Of a DNA stretch of 64,000 nucleotides, positions 1 to 11,931 are shown one piece after another; position 1 is the stretch's first letter, and each line of letters begins with the position of its first letter. Origin of the DNA: Rana temporaria (lineage: Eukaryota > Chordata > Amphibia > Anura > Ranidae); assembly GCF_905171775.1 (NCBI RefSeq), contig NC_053497.1:100002157-100066156 (forward strand), in the 5' to 3' direction. The notes beneath the pieces were generated by a model. That model worked only from the letters and a program-made list of their open reading frames with translations. It did no database searches and was not told the origin of the DNA. Made by a program: the position numbers and the translations under genes.

Positions 1-288
1 GATTGAGAGCTGGTTCTCAAATTTTCCAACGGAAAAAAATCCTATTGGAAAATCCGATTGTCTGTAGCAATTCCAACGTGCAAAATTCCGACGCATGCTC
101 GGAAACAATTCAACGCTCGGAAGCATTGAGCTTCATTTTCTCGGCTCGTCGCAGTGTTGTTCTTGACGGAAGAAATTTCAGAGAACTTTTGTGTGACCAT
201 GTGAATACAAGCCAGGCTTGAGCTGAATTCTATCGGAAAAAACATCCAAGGTTTATCCGACAAAAAAAACGATCATATGTACGGGGCA
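1..288. mobile_element. Harbinger-like MITE, right part
   Basis: Right-hand part of a hairpin element whose left end lies outside the window. It ends in TACGGGGCA followed by TAA at 289-291, the same end and target as several complete copies further on. The arms are palindromic (a TTCCGA-type core). The 3-bp TAA/TTA duplication seen in complete copies is typical of PIF/Harbinger elements. It is non-coding. Confidence 0.55.
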
Positions 289-637
289 TAACGTATCCAA
301 TTTCTAACAGTCTTTAGGAATATAATGTCATCCTAAAACAATATATAGTTGTATTAGCTTCAGGTTTATTCAAAGATACATTCTGAACATGGTAGTTTTC
401 TCAGAACAATTTTTCTCAGCATATTACCAATACCAATAAAACCTGGGCAAAAGATGAACTGAAATGTTCATTTACTGTGTTAGAAAACATTCAGCCAAGT
501 CACAGTGTGCTAATTCAAGATAAATAAAGCTTTCTGTAAAAAGGCAGTTGTCTCACCAAGACATCTCCAGATGAGCTTGGGCTGTCTATATCTTTCCCAA
601 TTTATGTGATCTACCTTGGGGTCCTTTAGAAAGTCTC
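289..637. other. intergenic, nothing recognised
   Basis: AT-rich sequence with no open frame of note and no repeat termini that I recognise. Confidence 0.5.
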
Positions 638-640
638 TAA

Positions 641-976
641 TGCCTCGTTTCCACTGAGCGGATCGGTTCGGTACGGTTTGGTACGGTACGCTTTTTTGGG
701 TGTTTCCATTATGAAAGCATGCCATAAAAGCGAACCGTACCGGACCATTCTGGGTCCTGCTTCACATGTGGGGCCATAGAGAATGGAACGGTTCCATTAG
801 GGCGGGCCTACAAATACATCTCACTGATTGGTGGATGTGCTAGGCTTTTTTTCTAAACCTTGCATGGTCCCGGATGGTCCGATTTGCAGTGGAAATGCTC
901 TGCAGAATGGACCGGACCATTCTAACCCGTTCCATTCTAAGCGACCCGAACCGATCCGCTCAGTGGAAACGAGGCA
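641..976. mobile_element. Harbinger-like MITE with GCCTCGTTTCCACTG ends
   Basis: Complete element. The terminal inverted repeats begin TGCCTCGTTTCCACTGAG and are near-perfect over about 30 bp. It is flanked by TAA at 638-640 and 977-979. The TAA duplication and short non-coding interior fit a PIF/Harbinger-type MITE. Confidence 0.75.
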
Positions 977-1016
977 TAAGCTTCCTATTGAAACTTTGTT
1001 ATTTACAGAATATGGA

Positions 1017-2009
1017 TGTAGCGCACCCCATGTAGGAGCCGCTAGTGAACAGGGATCCCCACCCTGCACAGCCAGGCACACCAAATCTTCACGGTATCCC
1101 AGAGTCAAGAAACAGCCCAGTGCTTGTTTTTATGTTTTATTGAGGACATAAACTTGGGTAGGGAATAGCAAAATGATGGGATGCCCACTTGACTTTAAAC
1201 AACTTCTTCAGTGACAACCACTCTATGTAAAGTCTATATACACTCCTCTCTTTTACTTCAGCAAAAAAGGACACAGACTCAGCTGAACACTTTTAGTAAA
1301 TCTGACGAAAGAGGCTCCTTAGGTTGTGTAGAGAAAAGTCCAGTGTTCAGCTAAATCCCTGTGGCTACTGATCCCAGCACCACCACTTCAGGCTTTGCCT
1401 GGCTGCAGCTGTTTTTCTCACTAGCCCTCTTGGCTATGTCTCACAGTCCTCCCAGACTGTCACACTCACCAGCCACCCGGCTGTCTTTTCCTGAAGATCT
1501 ACTGGTTGTGGTAGCTGGCTCCTGCTGTCCTCACTCTTTGCTCTTGTGTTTCCTGGACAGGACTCCTCCGTGTGTTGTAAGAGGATTCCTCCAGCACCCG
1601 AGCCCCAGAACCGAGGTAACCCCCGACTAGGGGGCTACCCTCAAAAGACAACCTCCTTAGCACTCCATCCCCAGCTTTCACCCAACAGCCCCCTGCTGGC
1701 ATGACCCTGAGTATTTAAGAGGTACCCTTCCCCTGTCAGACCATTTGGCCGGGGATTGGCTGGGGCCCTCCTCAATACTTCAGGCAGCTCCTCCTAACCT
1801 TTCTCCTATTCTTCTGGAAGCTTATCTAAGGTTCCAGCAAGTAGGGGAAGGTACCAGAGGTGTTACCCGATGAGTCATCCAGCCTTCCTGAGTCACTCAC
1901 CCTGGCCCATATATAGCCCATGCTTGGCTGGCAGCCAAGCCAAACAATTTACCTACACTACAGCTACAATTATGTAAAATACCATTCTAACACACTAGAG
2001 GGTGCTACA
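1017..2009. mobile_element. possible solo LTR
   Basis: About 1 kb that begins TGTAGCGCACC and ends GGTGCTACA, so it has the TG...CA ends and short inverted termini of an LTR. A TATA-like CATATATAGC lies near 1910. No clear target-site duplication is visible, and neither a second LTR nor coding sequence is present. Orientation and superfamily are unresolved. Confidence 0.45.
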
Positions 2010-3200
2010 TGTATGTATGTGCATAACTATATATATATCAACTATACATATGTTATTTGTATTTACTTTTATAAATGTTAATTTTGTAAAGATACAATTA
2101 TACTTACAATTTAGATTTAATTCAGCCCTGAAACGGACCAAAAGACACCCAGTGCTCCTGTGCAATTCAGAATATGGATATATGGAAAGAACCTGCATAT
2201 GCTGTGAACAAGGCTCTTCACTGACACATGTTAGCAGTTACTTTGTACTTGGTGATTAAAGAATTTGGATGGATTCCAGAGTGCGAGTTCTTTCCATATA
2301 TCCATATTCCGAGTTTGTGTTGAGTGGGAGTTCGTCTCAATCTGGCACCTGGAGTGAAGTTACCAGTAACCAATATGCATATTTGGAGCTTTTCACAGTT
2401 AGAGCGGTGCTACCCTGTGTGCAAACTCCTGTGCAATTTTCTCCATAGAGTGCCGGTCACAATCTTCTGCTTTGTGAATTGAGGAAACCCACTTCCAATT
2501 CGCACTAGTGTTAACCCAGCCTCAAGGTACAGTCTATATATTGGGCAGTTCCCTTTACTTCCAGCAGATGGCACTACAACATAATGATAACGAAGACTCA
2601 TGGTTATAGTCCTCTGGGATTGTCAAATGCAGTCAAAAGAAGGGGTGATATGCAGTAAACTAAAGTAAGCTATCAACAGTTTTGAGCAATCAAAGCAATA
2701 AAAGATGAATAATAATTGGGGCAGAGCTGGGGGGAGCAAGGCAGATGTTAAAAATCTTGGGGCCTGGCAGCCCCCCTCCCCAATATATCAAAACAATATT
2801 TTCATTATAAATACAAACATAACAGAGAACCTGTGTGAATCAACCCTTTTTAAATAGTTTTAAAAAATATATTAAATATATCATTTTTAAAAAAAGTTTA
2901 CATTTTTAAAATTATTTTATTTTTATTATTTTATTTTTGCAATTTTTTTTTAATTATTACAATGTTAACATTTTTTTACAATTTATTTGTTTACAGGACA
3001 GGGAAGTTGGCAGTGCCACGGGAGGGGGCACAGCACAGTGACAGAGGGGGCACATGGGGGATCAGAAGTAGGCAGAACTGAGAGGGTGATTGGTGCAGGC
3101 GAAGTGCAATTACAAGAATAATACCCTGTGTCTCCCCCTGCAGCAGCTGAAATCCGGCGGGAGGGAGAGAAATTGTTTTTCAACAGCTACAGAGAATCGC
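2010..3200. other. intergenic, AT-rich, with one inverted repeat
   Basis: No gene seen. A 23-bp inverted repeat lies at 2168-2190 and 2288-2310 (GAATATGGATATATGG and its complement), probably a transposon remnant. 2850-2990 is a T/A-rich low-complexity tract. The rest is not recognised. Confidence 0.4.
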
Positions 3201-3618
3201 TGTCACAAACCATGAATCAGACCGAGACAGAAGTAGAGTTAAATCACACGTGTTTAATAATAATAAAAAGATAAACAGAGTAAGCGTAGTCAAAACATAG
3301 CCAGAGTTCAGGAACCGGATCGGATAGTCAGCCAAGCCAAATGTCAGAGAGCCAGAGATATACGTAGTAGAACAGAAAGCAGGATCTGGAGCCAGAAGGG
3401 ACGTCATCCAATCAAGTCTTCTACAGGAACCCAGGAGATAGTCTATGTGATGTTGACCAAGGCAAAGGAAGAGAGCAACTGAGCTGGAAGGCTTAAGTAG
3501 GCAGGACTGACGAGCAGGATCATCAACAGGTGAGTCACTGTGGAGAGATAGGAGCTGGCAATTAGCCGACGGCTGAGCGGCCAGCTCAGAGACGGAAGGG
3601 CTGAACACAGCCCTGACA
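3201..3618. mobile_element. possible solo LTR, short
   Basis: Segment with TGTCA...TGACA ends and an AATAATAAAAAG tract near 3257. This looks like a compact LTR. No flanking duplication is visible and no internal retrotransposon sequence is present, so the call is tentative. Confidence 0.3.
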
Positions 3619-3659
3619 GCCACACAGGGCAATGTTTCTGTAGTTGCCCTTCTGCCCGA

Positions 3660-3972
3660 CCACACCAATTACTGCTCCTATAAAGCAATGTCCATAAAGA
3701 CATGGATGAGCCAGTTTGGGGTGGAGGAACTTGACTGGCCTGCACAGAGTCCTGACTGCAACCACATAGAACATCTTTGGGATGAATTGGAGCGGAGACT
3801 GCGAGCCAGGGCTTCTTGTCCAACATCAGTGTGTGACCTCCCAAATGCGCTTCTGGAAGAATGGTCAAACATTCACATAAACACTCCTAAATCTTATGGA
3901 CAGCCCTCCTAGAAGAGCTGAAGCTGTTATAGCTGCAAAGGGTGGGCCAACTCAATATTAAACCCTACAGAT
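3660..3972 (+). pseudogene. Tc1/mariner transposase fragment, C-terminal part
   Basis: Reading rightward, the translation contains SIKTWMSQFGVEELDW, PAQSPDCNHIEHLWDELERR and LLEEWSNI. This is the C-terminal third of a Tc1-type transposase around its last acidic catalytic position (the family motif is SPDLNPIEHLW; here DCNHIE has two changes). The N-terminal part and left terminal repeat are missing, the frame shifts just upstream of 3688, and the right end is cut off by the MITE at 3977. It is a dead remnant. Confidence 0.8.
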
Positions 3973-3976
3973 TTAG

Positions 3977-4236
3977 GCCCCTTTCAGACTGGGGCGGGAG
4001 GCGCGGTGGCGGTATAGCGGCGCTATACCGTCGTATTTGCCGCGGGATTGGGCCGCTAGCGGTGCGGTATTAACCCCTGCTAGCGGCTGATAAAGGGTTA
4101 ATACCGCCCGCAATGCGCCTCTGCAGAGGCGCATTGCGGGCGGTATTGCCGCGGTTTCCCATTGTTTTTCAGGCGGTATAGCAGCGCTATTTTTAGCGTT
4201 GTACCGCCTGAAAAACTCCTCAGTGTGAAAGGGGTC
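3977..4236. mobile_element. Harbinger-like MITE with CCCCTTTCA ends
   Basis: Inverted termini read GGCCCCTTTCAGACT on the left and, inverted, GACCCCTTTCACACTG on the right. It is flanked by TAG on the left and TAA on the right. The interior is built of CGGTAT repeats in both orientations and holds a perfect 46-bp palindrome at 4101-4146. A half copy with the same right end lies at 17190-17346. Confidence 0.6.
4101..4146. repeat. perfect 46-bp palindrome
   Basis: Two 23-base arms with no spacer (ATACCGCCCGCAATGCG... and its exact complement), meeting at CTGCAG. It is GC-rich and could extrude as a cruciform. It is internal to the surrounding MITE. Confidence 0.85.
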
Positions 4237-4312
4237 TAAGATTGGAATTCCATTAACGTTCAAGTGCGTAAAAAGGCAGGCGTGCCAATACGTTTTATAA
4301 TATAGTGTATGT

Positions 4313-4944
4313 ATATAGTGCCTTAAAAAGTATTCATACCCCTTGGAATTTTCCACATTTTGTCATGTTACAACCAAAAACTTAATTGTATTTTATTGGG
4401 ATTTTATGCGACAGACCAACACAAAGTGGAACATAATTGTGAAGTGGAAGGACTATGATAAGTGGTTTTTAAAATGTCCTACATAGAAATATGTGAAAAG
4501 TGTGGCGTGCATTTGTATTCAGCCCCCCAGAGCCCCCCTGAGTCAATACTTTGTAGACCCACCTTTCACTGCAATTACAGCTGCAGGTCTTTTTGGGGGA
4601 ATATCTCTACCAGCTTTGCACATCTAGAGAGTGACATGTTTGCCCATTCTTCTTTGCAAAATAGCTCAAGCTCTGTCAGATTGCGTCTGTGAACAGCAAT
4701 TTTCAAGTCTTTCAACAGATTCTCAATTGGATTTAGGTCTGGACTTTCCATGACTGGGCCATTCTAACACATGAATATGCTTTGATCTAAACCAGTCTAT
4801 TGTAACTCTGGCTGTATGTTTTGGGTCCTTGTCCTGCTGGAAGGTGAACCTCCGCCCCAGTCTCAAATCTGTTGCAGGCTCTAACAGATTTTCTTCTAAG
4901 ATTGCCCTGTATTTGGCTCCATCCGTCTTGCCAGTGCATTTCAT
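4313..4944 (-). mobile_element. Tc1-like element, truncated copy A
   Basis: The left terminus AGTGCCTTAAAAAGTATTCA is shared with copy B at 15585. The transposase runs on the minus strand and only part remains: 4723-4944 encodes GAKYRAILEENLL and FQQDKDPKHTA, which includes the second catalytic acid of the family. The frame is lost after this point. The sequence breaks off near 4944. It preserves the un-inserted site (CTCTAACAG at 4880-4888) that is interrupted in copy B. Confidence 0.75.
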
Positions 4945-5039
4945 ATGTTTGTATTTTCAACAACAATTACATAAAAAGTAACTTAAACAAATGAAAGTTT
5001 CTCTAAACCAAACTGTGTGTTTGTGTGTTTTTGTGTATC

Positions 5040-5161
5040 GGAATTGCATACAGACGATCAGAAATTCCGACAGCAAATGTCCGATGGAGCCTACACATTT
5101 CCGAAAAATAGCTCACATCGAACATTTGTTGTCGGAATTTCCGATCGTGTGTATGTGGCAT
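5040..5161. mobile_element. Harbinger-like MITE, short degraded copy
   Basis: A CGGAATT...AATTTCCG hairpin ending in GTGTGTATGTGGCA followed by TTA. The right end matches complete copies; the left end is degraded. Confidence 0.45.
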
Positions 5162-5542
5162 TAGAGTGACTACTTTTGGATTTTGACAGTTGTCTTCTTT
5201 GACCAGTAGATGGCACCCTTAGGTAACATAATGGAGATGGCTCCTTCTATTTATAACAATAGAGGAAATCTCTGAATTGTGCTATGTTGAGATTTTACAC
5301 AACATTAAAACCATGTTTTTTTTATTTTTTTTATTACATGTCTTAAAGTAAAAAAAAAAAAGACTTTGCATAAAGTTGAAAATAATTTGAATTCTTGTGG
5401 GGTTTTTATTCCTATCTTGGCCTCCCTGGAGACATTTACGCTTTCTGGCCTGGTAAAAAATGATTTCACTAAGTAGGGATTGAGGGAAAATCAGCAACAG
5501 AAATTTAAAATCTGACACGGGTTCTAGATTTTTCTCAATCTA
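5162..5542. other. intergenic, nothing recognised
   Basis: AT-rich, with homopolymer runs of T and A near 5318-5360. No gene or repeat terminus recognised. Confidence 0.45.
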
Positions 5543-6563
5543 TTAACCACTTGCTTACTGGGCACATATACCCCCCTCCTGCCCAGGTGAAATTTCAGCT
5601 TTCGGCACTGCGTTGCTTTAACTAACAATTGCGCGGTCGTGCGACGTGGCTCCCAAACAAAATTGGCGTCCTTTTCTCCCCACAAATAGAGCTTTATTTT
5701 GGTGGTATTTGATCGCCTGTGCGGTTTTTATTCTTTGCGCTATAAACAAAAAAGAGCGACAATTTTGAAAAAAATACAATATTTTTTACTTGTTGCTATG
5801 ATAAATATCCCAATTTAAAAAAACAAAAACATTTTTTTTTCTCAGTTTAGGCCGATATGTATTCTTCTACATATTTTTGGTAAAAAAAAAAAAATCGCAA
5901 TAAGCAACTGGTTTGCGCAAAAATTATAGCGCCTACAAAATAAGGGACAGAATTATTATTTTTTATTATTTTTTTTTTACTAGAAATGGCGGCAATCTGC
6001 CATTTTTATTGGGACTGCAACGTTATGGCGGACACATCGGACACTTTTGACACATTTTTGCCGCCATTCACATTTATACTGTGATCAGTGTTATAAATAT
6101 GCACTAATTACTGTATAAATGTGACTGGCATTGAAGGGGTTAACACTAGGGGGTGAGGAAGAGGTTAAATGTGTATACTGCTTAGTGTTCTAACTGTGGG
6201 GGAAGGGGGGTGACCGATCTATGTCCCTATGGACAAGGGACACAGATCGGTCTCCTCTCCAGAGACAGCACCGCTGTCTCTGTGTAAAACGGCAATGAGA
6301 GATGATCTCATATGTTTACATATGAGATCATCTCTCATTGGCCGCACAGATTGCATCGCAAACGGCCACTCTGATTGGCCGTTTGCGGCGATCTGTGATT
6401 GGCTGTGTCCAAGGGACACGGCCAGCACAGCAGTTCCCCGCTGCGCGCTCTGGAGCGCGCGCAGGGAACGCGCAAAGGGGCGGACGTCAATTGATGTCCA
6501 CTTGGATTTTGGGATCCGCGCTGTAGCCGTCATTTGACTATAGCGCGGGTCCCAAGCGGTTAA
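5543..6563. mobile_element. TTAA-flanked piggyBac-like non-autonomous element
   Basis: Bounded by TTAA at 5543-5546 and 6560-6563, with short inverted ends CCACTTGC and, inverted, CCGCTTGG. TTAA duplication is characteristic of piggyBac elements. The interior is non-coding and contains blocks (TTTGGTGGTATTTGATC, CAATAAGC, CACTGTGATCAG) that recur at 35.4, 36.5, 43.4, 53.3 and 57 kb. A perfect hairpin (GAGAGATGATCTCATATG...) lies at about 6298-6340. Confidence 0.6.
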
Positions 6564-6778
6564 AGAAAGCATTCTTTAATGTTGCTGTCAGAAAATCACC
6601 CTCACTTCCTATCTGGTAAAACTGTTGTCAGCAGCACAGGAAGTAAGGGAAAGCTTTCTATTGGAGCTTTGGATAGCAGTGACAACCCCCACTGTATCCA
6701 AAATTAAGAAAAATATATTGACTGCCATACACGTTAAATAATTGTCTCCGTATATAGCCCCTATGCTCCCCATCTGAA

Positions 6779-7186
6779 TTAACCACTTAAGGACCACCCC
6801 ACGTACATTTACTGTGGCAGAAAGCCGCCCCTTACGCGAAAACTTGAGCGCCCCTGCTGTTATTGGTGAGAGCCAATCAGCGGGTCTGGTGGCCACACCG
6901 GCCGCCGGGAACCCGCGATCTTTCGTAGAGAGGCAGAACAGCGGTCTGCCTATGTAAACCAGGCAGACCATCGTTCTGTCACAGAGCAAGAGAGAGATCT
7001 TGTGTTCCTACTAATCAGGAACACAGACGTCTCTCTTCCTCTAGTCAGTCCATCCTCCACACAGTTATAAAGCATTCCCTAGGAGCACACTTAACCCTTT
7101 GATCGCCCCTGATGTTAACCCCTTCCCTGCCAGTGACTCTGCATTTTTTAACACTGATCACTGTATTAGTGCCACTGGCTGCCAAA
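6779..7186. mobile_element. piggyBac-like element, left part
   Basis: Begins TTAACCACTTAAGGACC like the other TTAA-bounded copies and includes the shared block CCCTTCCCTGCCAGTG. The right half is missing; the sequence changes at about 7187 to a different repeat. Confidence 0.5.
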
Positions 7187-7332
7187 AACTAAGACGTACG
7201 CCTGTCGGATCGATCCGAGATGCCGTCGTATCTTGTTTTGTAGATACAAAACAAATATACGACGCAGGAAATTTAAAATTACGCGGCGTATCAATAGATA
7301 CGCTGGCGTAATTCTTTTGTGGATCTGCCCCG
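7187..7332. mobile_element. GATTC-family inverted-repeat element, right part
   Basis: Only the right end remains: ACGCGGCGTATCAATAGATACGC followed by TTTTGTGGATCTGCCCC. It belongs to the family described at 9433. Confidence 0.55.
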
Positions 7333-8224
7333 AAGTTTCCAACTTCTCATAAGTGTCCATCAGCAAATTCTCATTGTAACAATCCCAATGTGCAGGATCT
7401 GAAAATTTTAAATTGTATATCCAATTATACAGAGGCTGTAGTGCTTTCCGATCATTCCCAATCATTAACAATCAAATATTGGCATAAAAAAAGAAGCGTG
7501 AAAACTAAGTGTCATTTCTGTCTGCTGCTTCATTCCTCAGCATGATTCACTTCTGTCATGTTTTTCTGACACCAAGTGAAAAAAGGTGACAGGGGAGGGA
7601 TCTCCAGCTAATTGACAGCCTCAGTTCTGTTTTTTTTTAAGTGGTTAGAAAAACTTTAATGTATTTTTTTTTTTTTTAGTTTATCTTTAGTTCTGTAGAA
7701 TTACCGTAAGTGTTTAGTCACAAGATAATCTGGCACCCGTTGGGCTGGTAATTGCCCATCTATGTTTTACTTGAATAGGGGCTCTAGTGTAAGATTATGG
7801 CCCTATTTAAGTCTATTGGGAGTAGGGACAGTCAACATTGGAGAAGACAATGGGCCAACGGTGGCCCGTCCATAGAGGGCACACAAGTGTGCCCCCCCCC
7901 CCCATCCATGAGTCTGGCCCCTTGATTTACATATCCAATTCCAATGGGGGAGTTTAAAGCACGTGATTAGAGCCAGAGGCTCTAATAGGCTTCAAAAAAG
8001 GGTGGGCGGGGCACAGAGCACACATGGAGAGGTAAGTAAGCATCTTGTTATGAGGGGTGCGAGATTAGGTTGGGGGCTAGGTAGGGTGGGTTGTATTTTA
8101 GGCATAGTTACACTTTAAATAAGGTACATTTTCTGCACTTTGCTTCCCAAATTTTACGAAAACAGCAGCTGCAGAGAAGCAAGCCATTGGTGGGACTGGG
8201 CCAACAGGCATTGCTCTGATTCAA
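7333..8224. other. intergenic, nothing recognised
   Basis: No open frame or repeat end that I can name. It has short poly-T, poly-C and purine-rich patches. Confidence 0.4.
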
Positions 8225-8760
8225 AGTTATAAGGTTAAAATAACAATAAACCTGCGCTTACATACAAAACAATCCACAAGCAGCTGGCACAATATACTGG
8301 TAGTAAAAATAACATATAACACAAAAGGGTGCAGCGCTAAAATGTTATCCTAAAGTATTAAAAAGAAAAGTTCATAGTAAGAGGAGTACAGAAAATGTGA
8401 ATTCCAAACGGTGATAAAGAAATCTTGTGAGGAGTCCTCCACCAATGGGTACACACACACTGCCTCTTACTGTTAGCTGTGGACCACCTAATATAGTGGA
8501 AACTTGCGCTTGTTACAAATCTGATCTCTCAGATGTCAAACACCAGGACTCCTTCCACATCAGACAGAGTCCCATATGCAGGGGTTCTGCTAAGTGTAAA
8601 TGCACACTTAGCATGCGTGAGAAAAAACTTGCATGTACATTAATGATAAAAGTTGCTGACCTCCGTGCGAGGCAACATCAAAAGGGGTTCCTAGTTTCAC
8701 CCAACATGTTTCGTCATAAGAGCGTCATCAGGGGCATGATTTAAAATGTGTACGAAGCCT
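8225..8760 (-). mobile_element. repeat carrying a hammerhead-like core (Penelope/retrozyme type?)
   Basis: Contains GGGTGCAGCGCTAAAATG and, on the minus strand near 8705-8737, CTGATGACGCTC followed by ATGACGAAAC and ATGTTGGG. CTGANGA...GAAA spaced by a possible stem II is the conserved core of hammerhead ribozymes, which are known to occur in Penelope-like elements and amphibian repeats. The element boundaries are a guess. Confidence 0.35.
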
Positions 8761-9429
8761 GTGTCTGTTCATTCACCATAAATGGGAAGAAGCCAGTGTA
8801 TGACTGGCATAGTTGTGATTTAAAAATCATCCTTACGTTCCATGATAGTGTTAGCATTGTAACGTGTCTGTTACTGGTGTGTTAAAGTCTCTGCAGAGAT
8901 AATAAAATCATCATATTTTAAATAAAATATTTAATTACAAGCATGTTGAGAGATCACATGTTTTACCTTGTAAAGAATTTTGACCAAAAAAAACAATGTT
9001 GATGCCAAATGGGACAACGAGCATCTAATGATCCCCACATAGTTTAGATCAGTGGTGGTCAACTTACTAGACATAGGAGGCCTCAACTTTGGCTCTGAAA
9101 TCCCCAAGGGGTCACATATAATATTCAGTATGTCTAGTGCCGCAGAGGATTGTCAGAGACTGTGACACACTTCTGGAGGAGACCGATGATATGCTGCAAG
9201 TATAGTTGGTGGCTGGAGAAGTGCTGCAGGAGACTGTAATGTGCAACAAGTGTTAATGTACATGCATTAATCACATTACAACTGACCTAAATTGTGGGAA
9301 TGTTGTGGCCTATGAAAGATGGAAGATCAAGTGCCTGATGTCAGCTTATCACAAAGAAAAACAACAGAAATGTGGCCAAGTAAGTCCATCCTAGATGCCA
9401 TGGATCATGTCATGAGACACTGTCAACAC
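8761..9429. other. intergenic, nothing recognised
   Basis: No gene and no clear repeat termini. Short open frames here have no recognisable motif. Confidence 0.4.
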
Positions 9430-9432
9430 TTT

Positions 9433-10115
9433 GGGCCAGATTCACAAAGAACTTACAGCGGCGTATCTATTGATACGCCGCGTAAGTTCTACGATGCGCC
9501 ATCGTATCTTTGTTTTGTATCCACAAAACAAGATACGACTGAATGTGGGCTTAGGTGCATATTTACACTGGCCACTAGGTGGCGCTTCCGTTGATTTCCG
9601 CGTAGAGTATGCAAATTAGCTAGATACGCCGATTCTCAAACGTACGTCCGCTGGGCGCATTTTTTTCCGTCGTTTATGTAAGGCTTTTTTCGGCGTAACG
9701 TTACGCAATGTTAGGTATGGACGTCGGAACAGCGTAGAATTTTCCGTCGTTTCGTTGTTTGCGTAAAACGTTCGCGAATAGGGCTTTGCGTAAATTACGT
9801 TCACATCGAAAGCATTGACTATTTGCGACGTGATTTTGAGCATGCGCACTGGCATACCCCCACGGACGGCGCATGCGCCGTTCAAAATAAAATGTCATTT
9901 ACGTGGGGTCATACCAGATTACCATACAACACGCCCACTCCAAGCCTGCTTTGAATTACGCGGGCTTACGCCGGCAGATTTACGTTACGCCGGCCCGCAT
10001 ATGGGAGCAAGTTCTTGGTGGATACCCTAGGAGCCACTCTTATTTACAGCGGCGTAGCACATATGAGATGCGCTACGCCCGCCTAAATATACTCCTGTTT
10101 TTGTGGATCCGGCCC
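9433..10115. mobile_element. GATTC-family inverted-repeat element, complete
   Basis: The inverted ends are GGGCCAGATTCACAAAG and CTTTTGTGGATCCGGCCC-like, with subterminal GGCGTATC/GATACGCC hairpins. It is flanked by TTT on both sides (9430-9432, 10116-10118). It is non-coding and about 680 bp. The family recurs at least eight times here; its superfamily is uncertain. The 3-bp duplications and GGG/GGC ends would fit a Harbinger relative. It carries a CTCF-like core at 9572-9585. Confidence 0.65.
9572..9585 (+). promoter_or_regulatory. CTCF-like core motif inside a transposon
   Basis: CCACTAGGTGGCGC fits the vertebrate CTCF core CCASYAGRKGGCRS at every position. It is preceded by TGG, as in the extended motif. 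Binding is not shown by sequence alone. Confidence 0.45.
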
Positions 10116-10118
10116 TTT

Positions 10119-10449
10119 CTCTCCTGATGGGTTGCACCGCCACCCTTCTAAATATTGTGAAAAGCTGTACCTGTTATTGATTTTTGTGAAAATAAGATAA
10201 AGCCATCCCAAATGAATGCTTTGTCTCCCAAGAGTGTCTCACCCAGGGCTGGATAGGAGGTCCTAAAGACGCATGAATATCCCCAGATCTTGGGAGATTT
10301 TTCAAGTAAGCTTACATTAAATTGTCAAAAAAAACTGTTGTTCATATTGATATTACAATGCCGGTGTTATTAAATGAAAGTGTATGCTGTGACCATAGAT
10401 TTCCTTTAGCAGCCAGTCAGGACTTTCTCAAGTGATCATTTATGTTTAA
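10119..10449. other. intergenic, nothing recognised
   Basis: No gene or repeat end recognised. Confidence 0.4.
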
Positions 10450-11162
10450 GGGATAGATTCAGGTAGAATGGCTTATTTTTGTGCGGGCGTAGCGTATCTC
10501 AGATACGCTATGCCACTGTAACTTAGTGAGGCAGGTTCTGTATTCACCACGAACCTGCGCCCTAAGTTACGGCGGTGTAGCGTAAATCTGCCGGCGTAAT
10601 CGCGCCTAATTCAAATTGTAAAGAGGTGGGCGTGTTTTATGTAAATAAAACATGACCCCGTGTAAATGACGTTTTTGACTAACGGCGCATGCGATGTCCA
10701 TGAATGTAACCCAGTGCGCATGCTCCAAATTAACCCGCAAAAAGCCAATGCTTTCGACGTGAACGTAAATTACGCAAAGCCCTATTCGCAAACAAGTTAC
10801 GCAAACGACGTATAATTTTCAAAATTCGACGCGGAAACGACGTCCATACTTAACATAGGATACGCCTCATATAGCAGGGGTAACTTTACGCCTGAAAAAG
10901 CCTAACGTAAACGATGTAAAAAAATGCGCAGGGCGGACGTACGTTTCTGAATCGGCGTATCTACCTAATTTGCATATTCCTCGCGTAAATATACGGAAGC
11001 GCCACCTAGCGGCCAGCGTAAAATTGCAACTAAGATACGACGGCGTAAGAGACTTACGCCGGTCGGATCTTAGTCAAATCTATGCAATTCTAAGAATCAG
11101 GCGCATAGATACGATGCCGCAAACTCAGAAATACGACGGCGATTCATACCTGAATCTACCCC
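10450..11162. mobile_element. GATTC-family inverted-repeat element, complete
   Basis: Ends GGGATAGATTCAGGTA and, inverted, GGGGTAGATTCAGGTA. The interior has the family's GCGTAGCGTA and AAATTACGC blocks. A CTCF-like core lies at 10999-11012 on the minus strand (CCGCTAGGTGGCGC). Confidence 0.65.
10999..11012 (-). promoter_or_regulatory. CTCF-like core motif inside a transposon
   Basis: On the minus strand this reads CCGCTAGGTGGCGC, one change (A to G at position 3) from the copy at 9572. G at that position is tolerated in many CTCF sites. Confidence 0.4.
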
Positions 11163-11778
11163 AGAGTCTATAGAAAATGGTGGAAGTAGATTGCTATAGA
11201 CACCTCTGGTGCCTGCATATCAGTAGGAAAGCAAGTGATCAGATAAGCCTCAGCTGAGATCACCTGTAGGAAAAATGGGCAGATCTGGAGGCTGAGATCT
11301 TCTGTGTATGGGAGCCTCTACAAGTGTGAATGCACCCTGCCGGCGATTACATGTGGGAACCCCAGCGGGGGTTCTCATGATTTGCTGAGAGTAGGCAGCC
11401 CCCTTGATAGCAATGGAAGGCTGACGGCTCTCACAACTAATCGCGCCCATTCACAATGTAATCGTTCATGCTGCTAACACATGCAAGTGATCGGCTCTAT
11501 AATCACTTCACCTACCACTGATCTCTGCAGTATTGTAAGTAAACTGCTAGCTGAAGATCCTGCAGAATCTGACAGTTCTTGGAATGGTGATTTCCATGTC
11601 TCTTCCTTCATTATTATCATAATGCATTAGTTGTTGTAATTTAAAGTGTAACTCATTTCTGTTTTAAATTGCGAGTAAACAAAGTATTTTTTCAGTGCAG
11701 TACAGTGTAGACGAGGGATTTGTACCAGAATAAATAGCTAGAAGGGATAGTTGAACCATGGTTTATGGAGTTTATAGG
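11163..11778. other. intergenic, nothing recognised
   Basis: No gene seen. Short stretches such as AGTGTGAATGCACC near 11323 hint at old MITE remnants. Confidence 0.35.
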
Positions 11779-11931
11779 CACAACCAAACAGAGTACAATT
11801 AAAATACAAAACTTTATTAATGCACAAAAAAAAATGCTTAAAAACATTTAAAAACAACATAGCATTCTGCAGCCTTAAAGTATAAAGGGTGGCGGCCCAC
11901 TTCTGATCACCGAACATGAAATTACAGATTC

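Noticed and set aside
3180..3668. 162-codon minus-strand open frame
   Set aside because: It overlaps the LTR-like segment and the Tc1 fragment in antisense; no domain.
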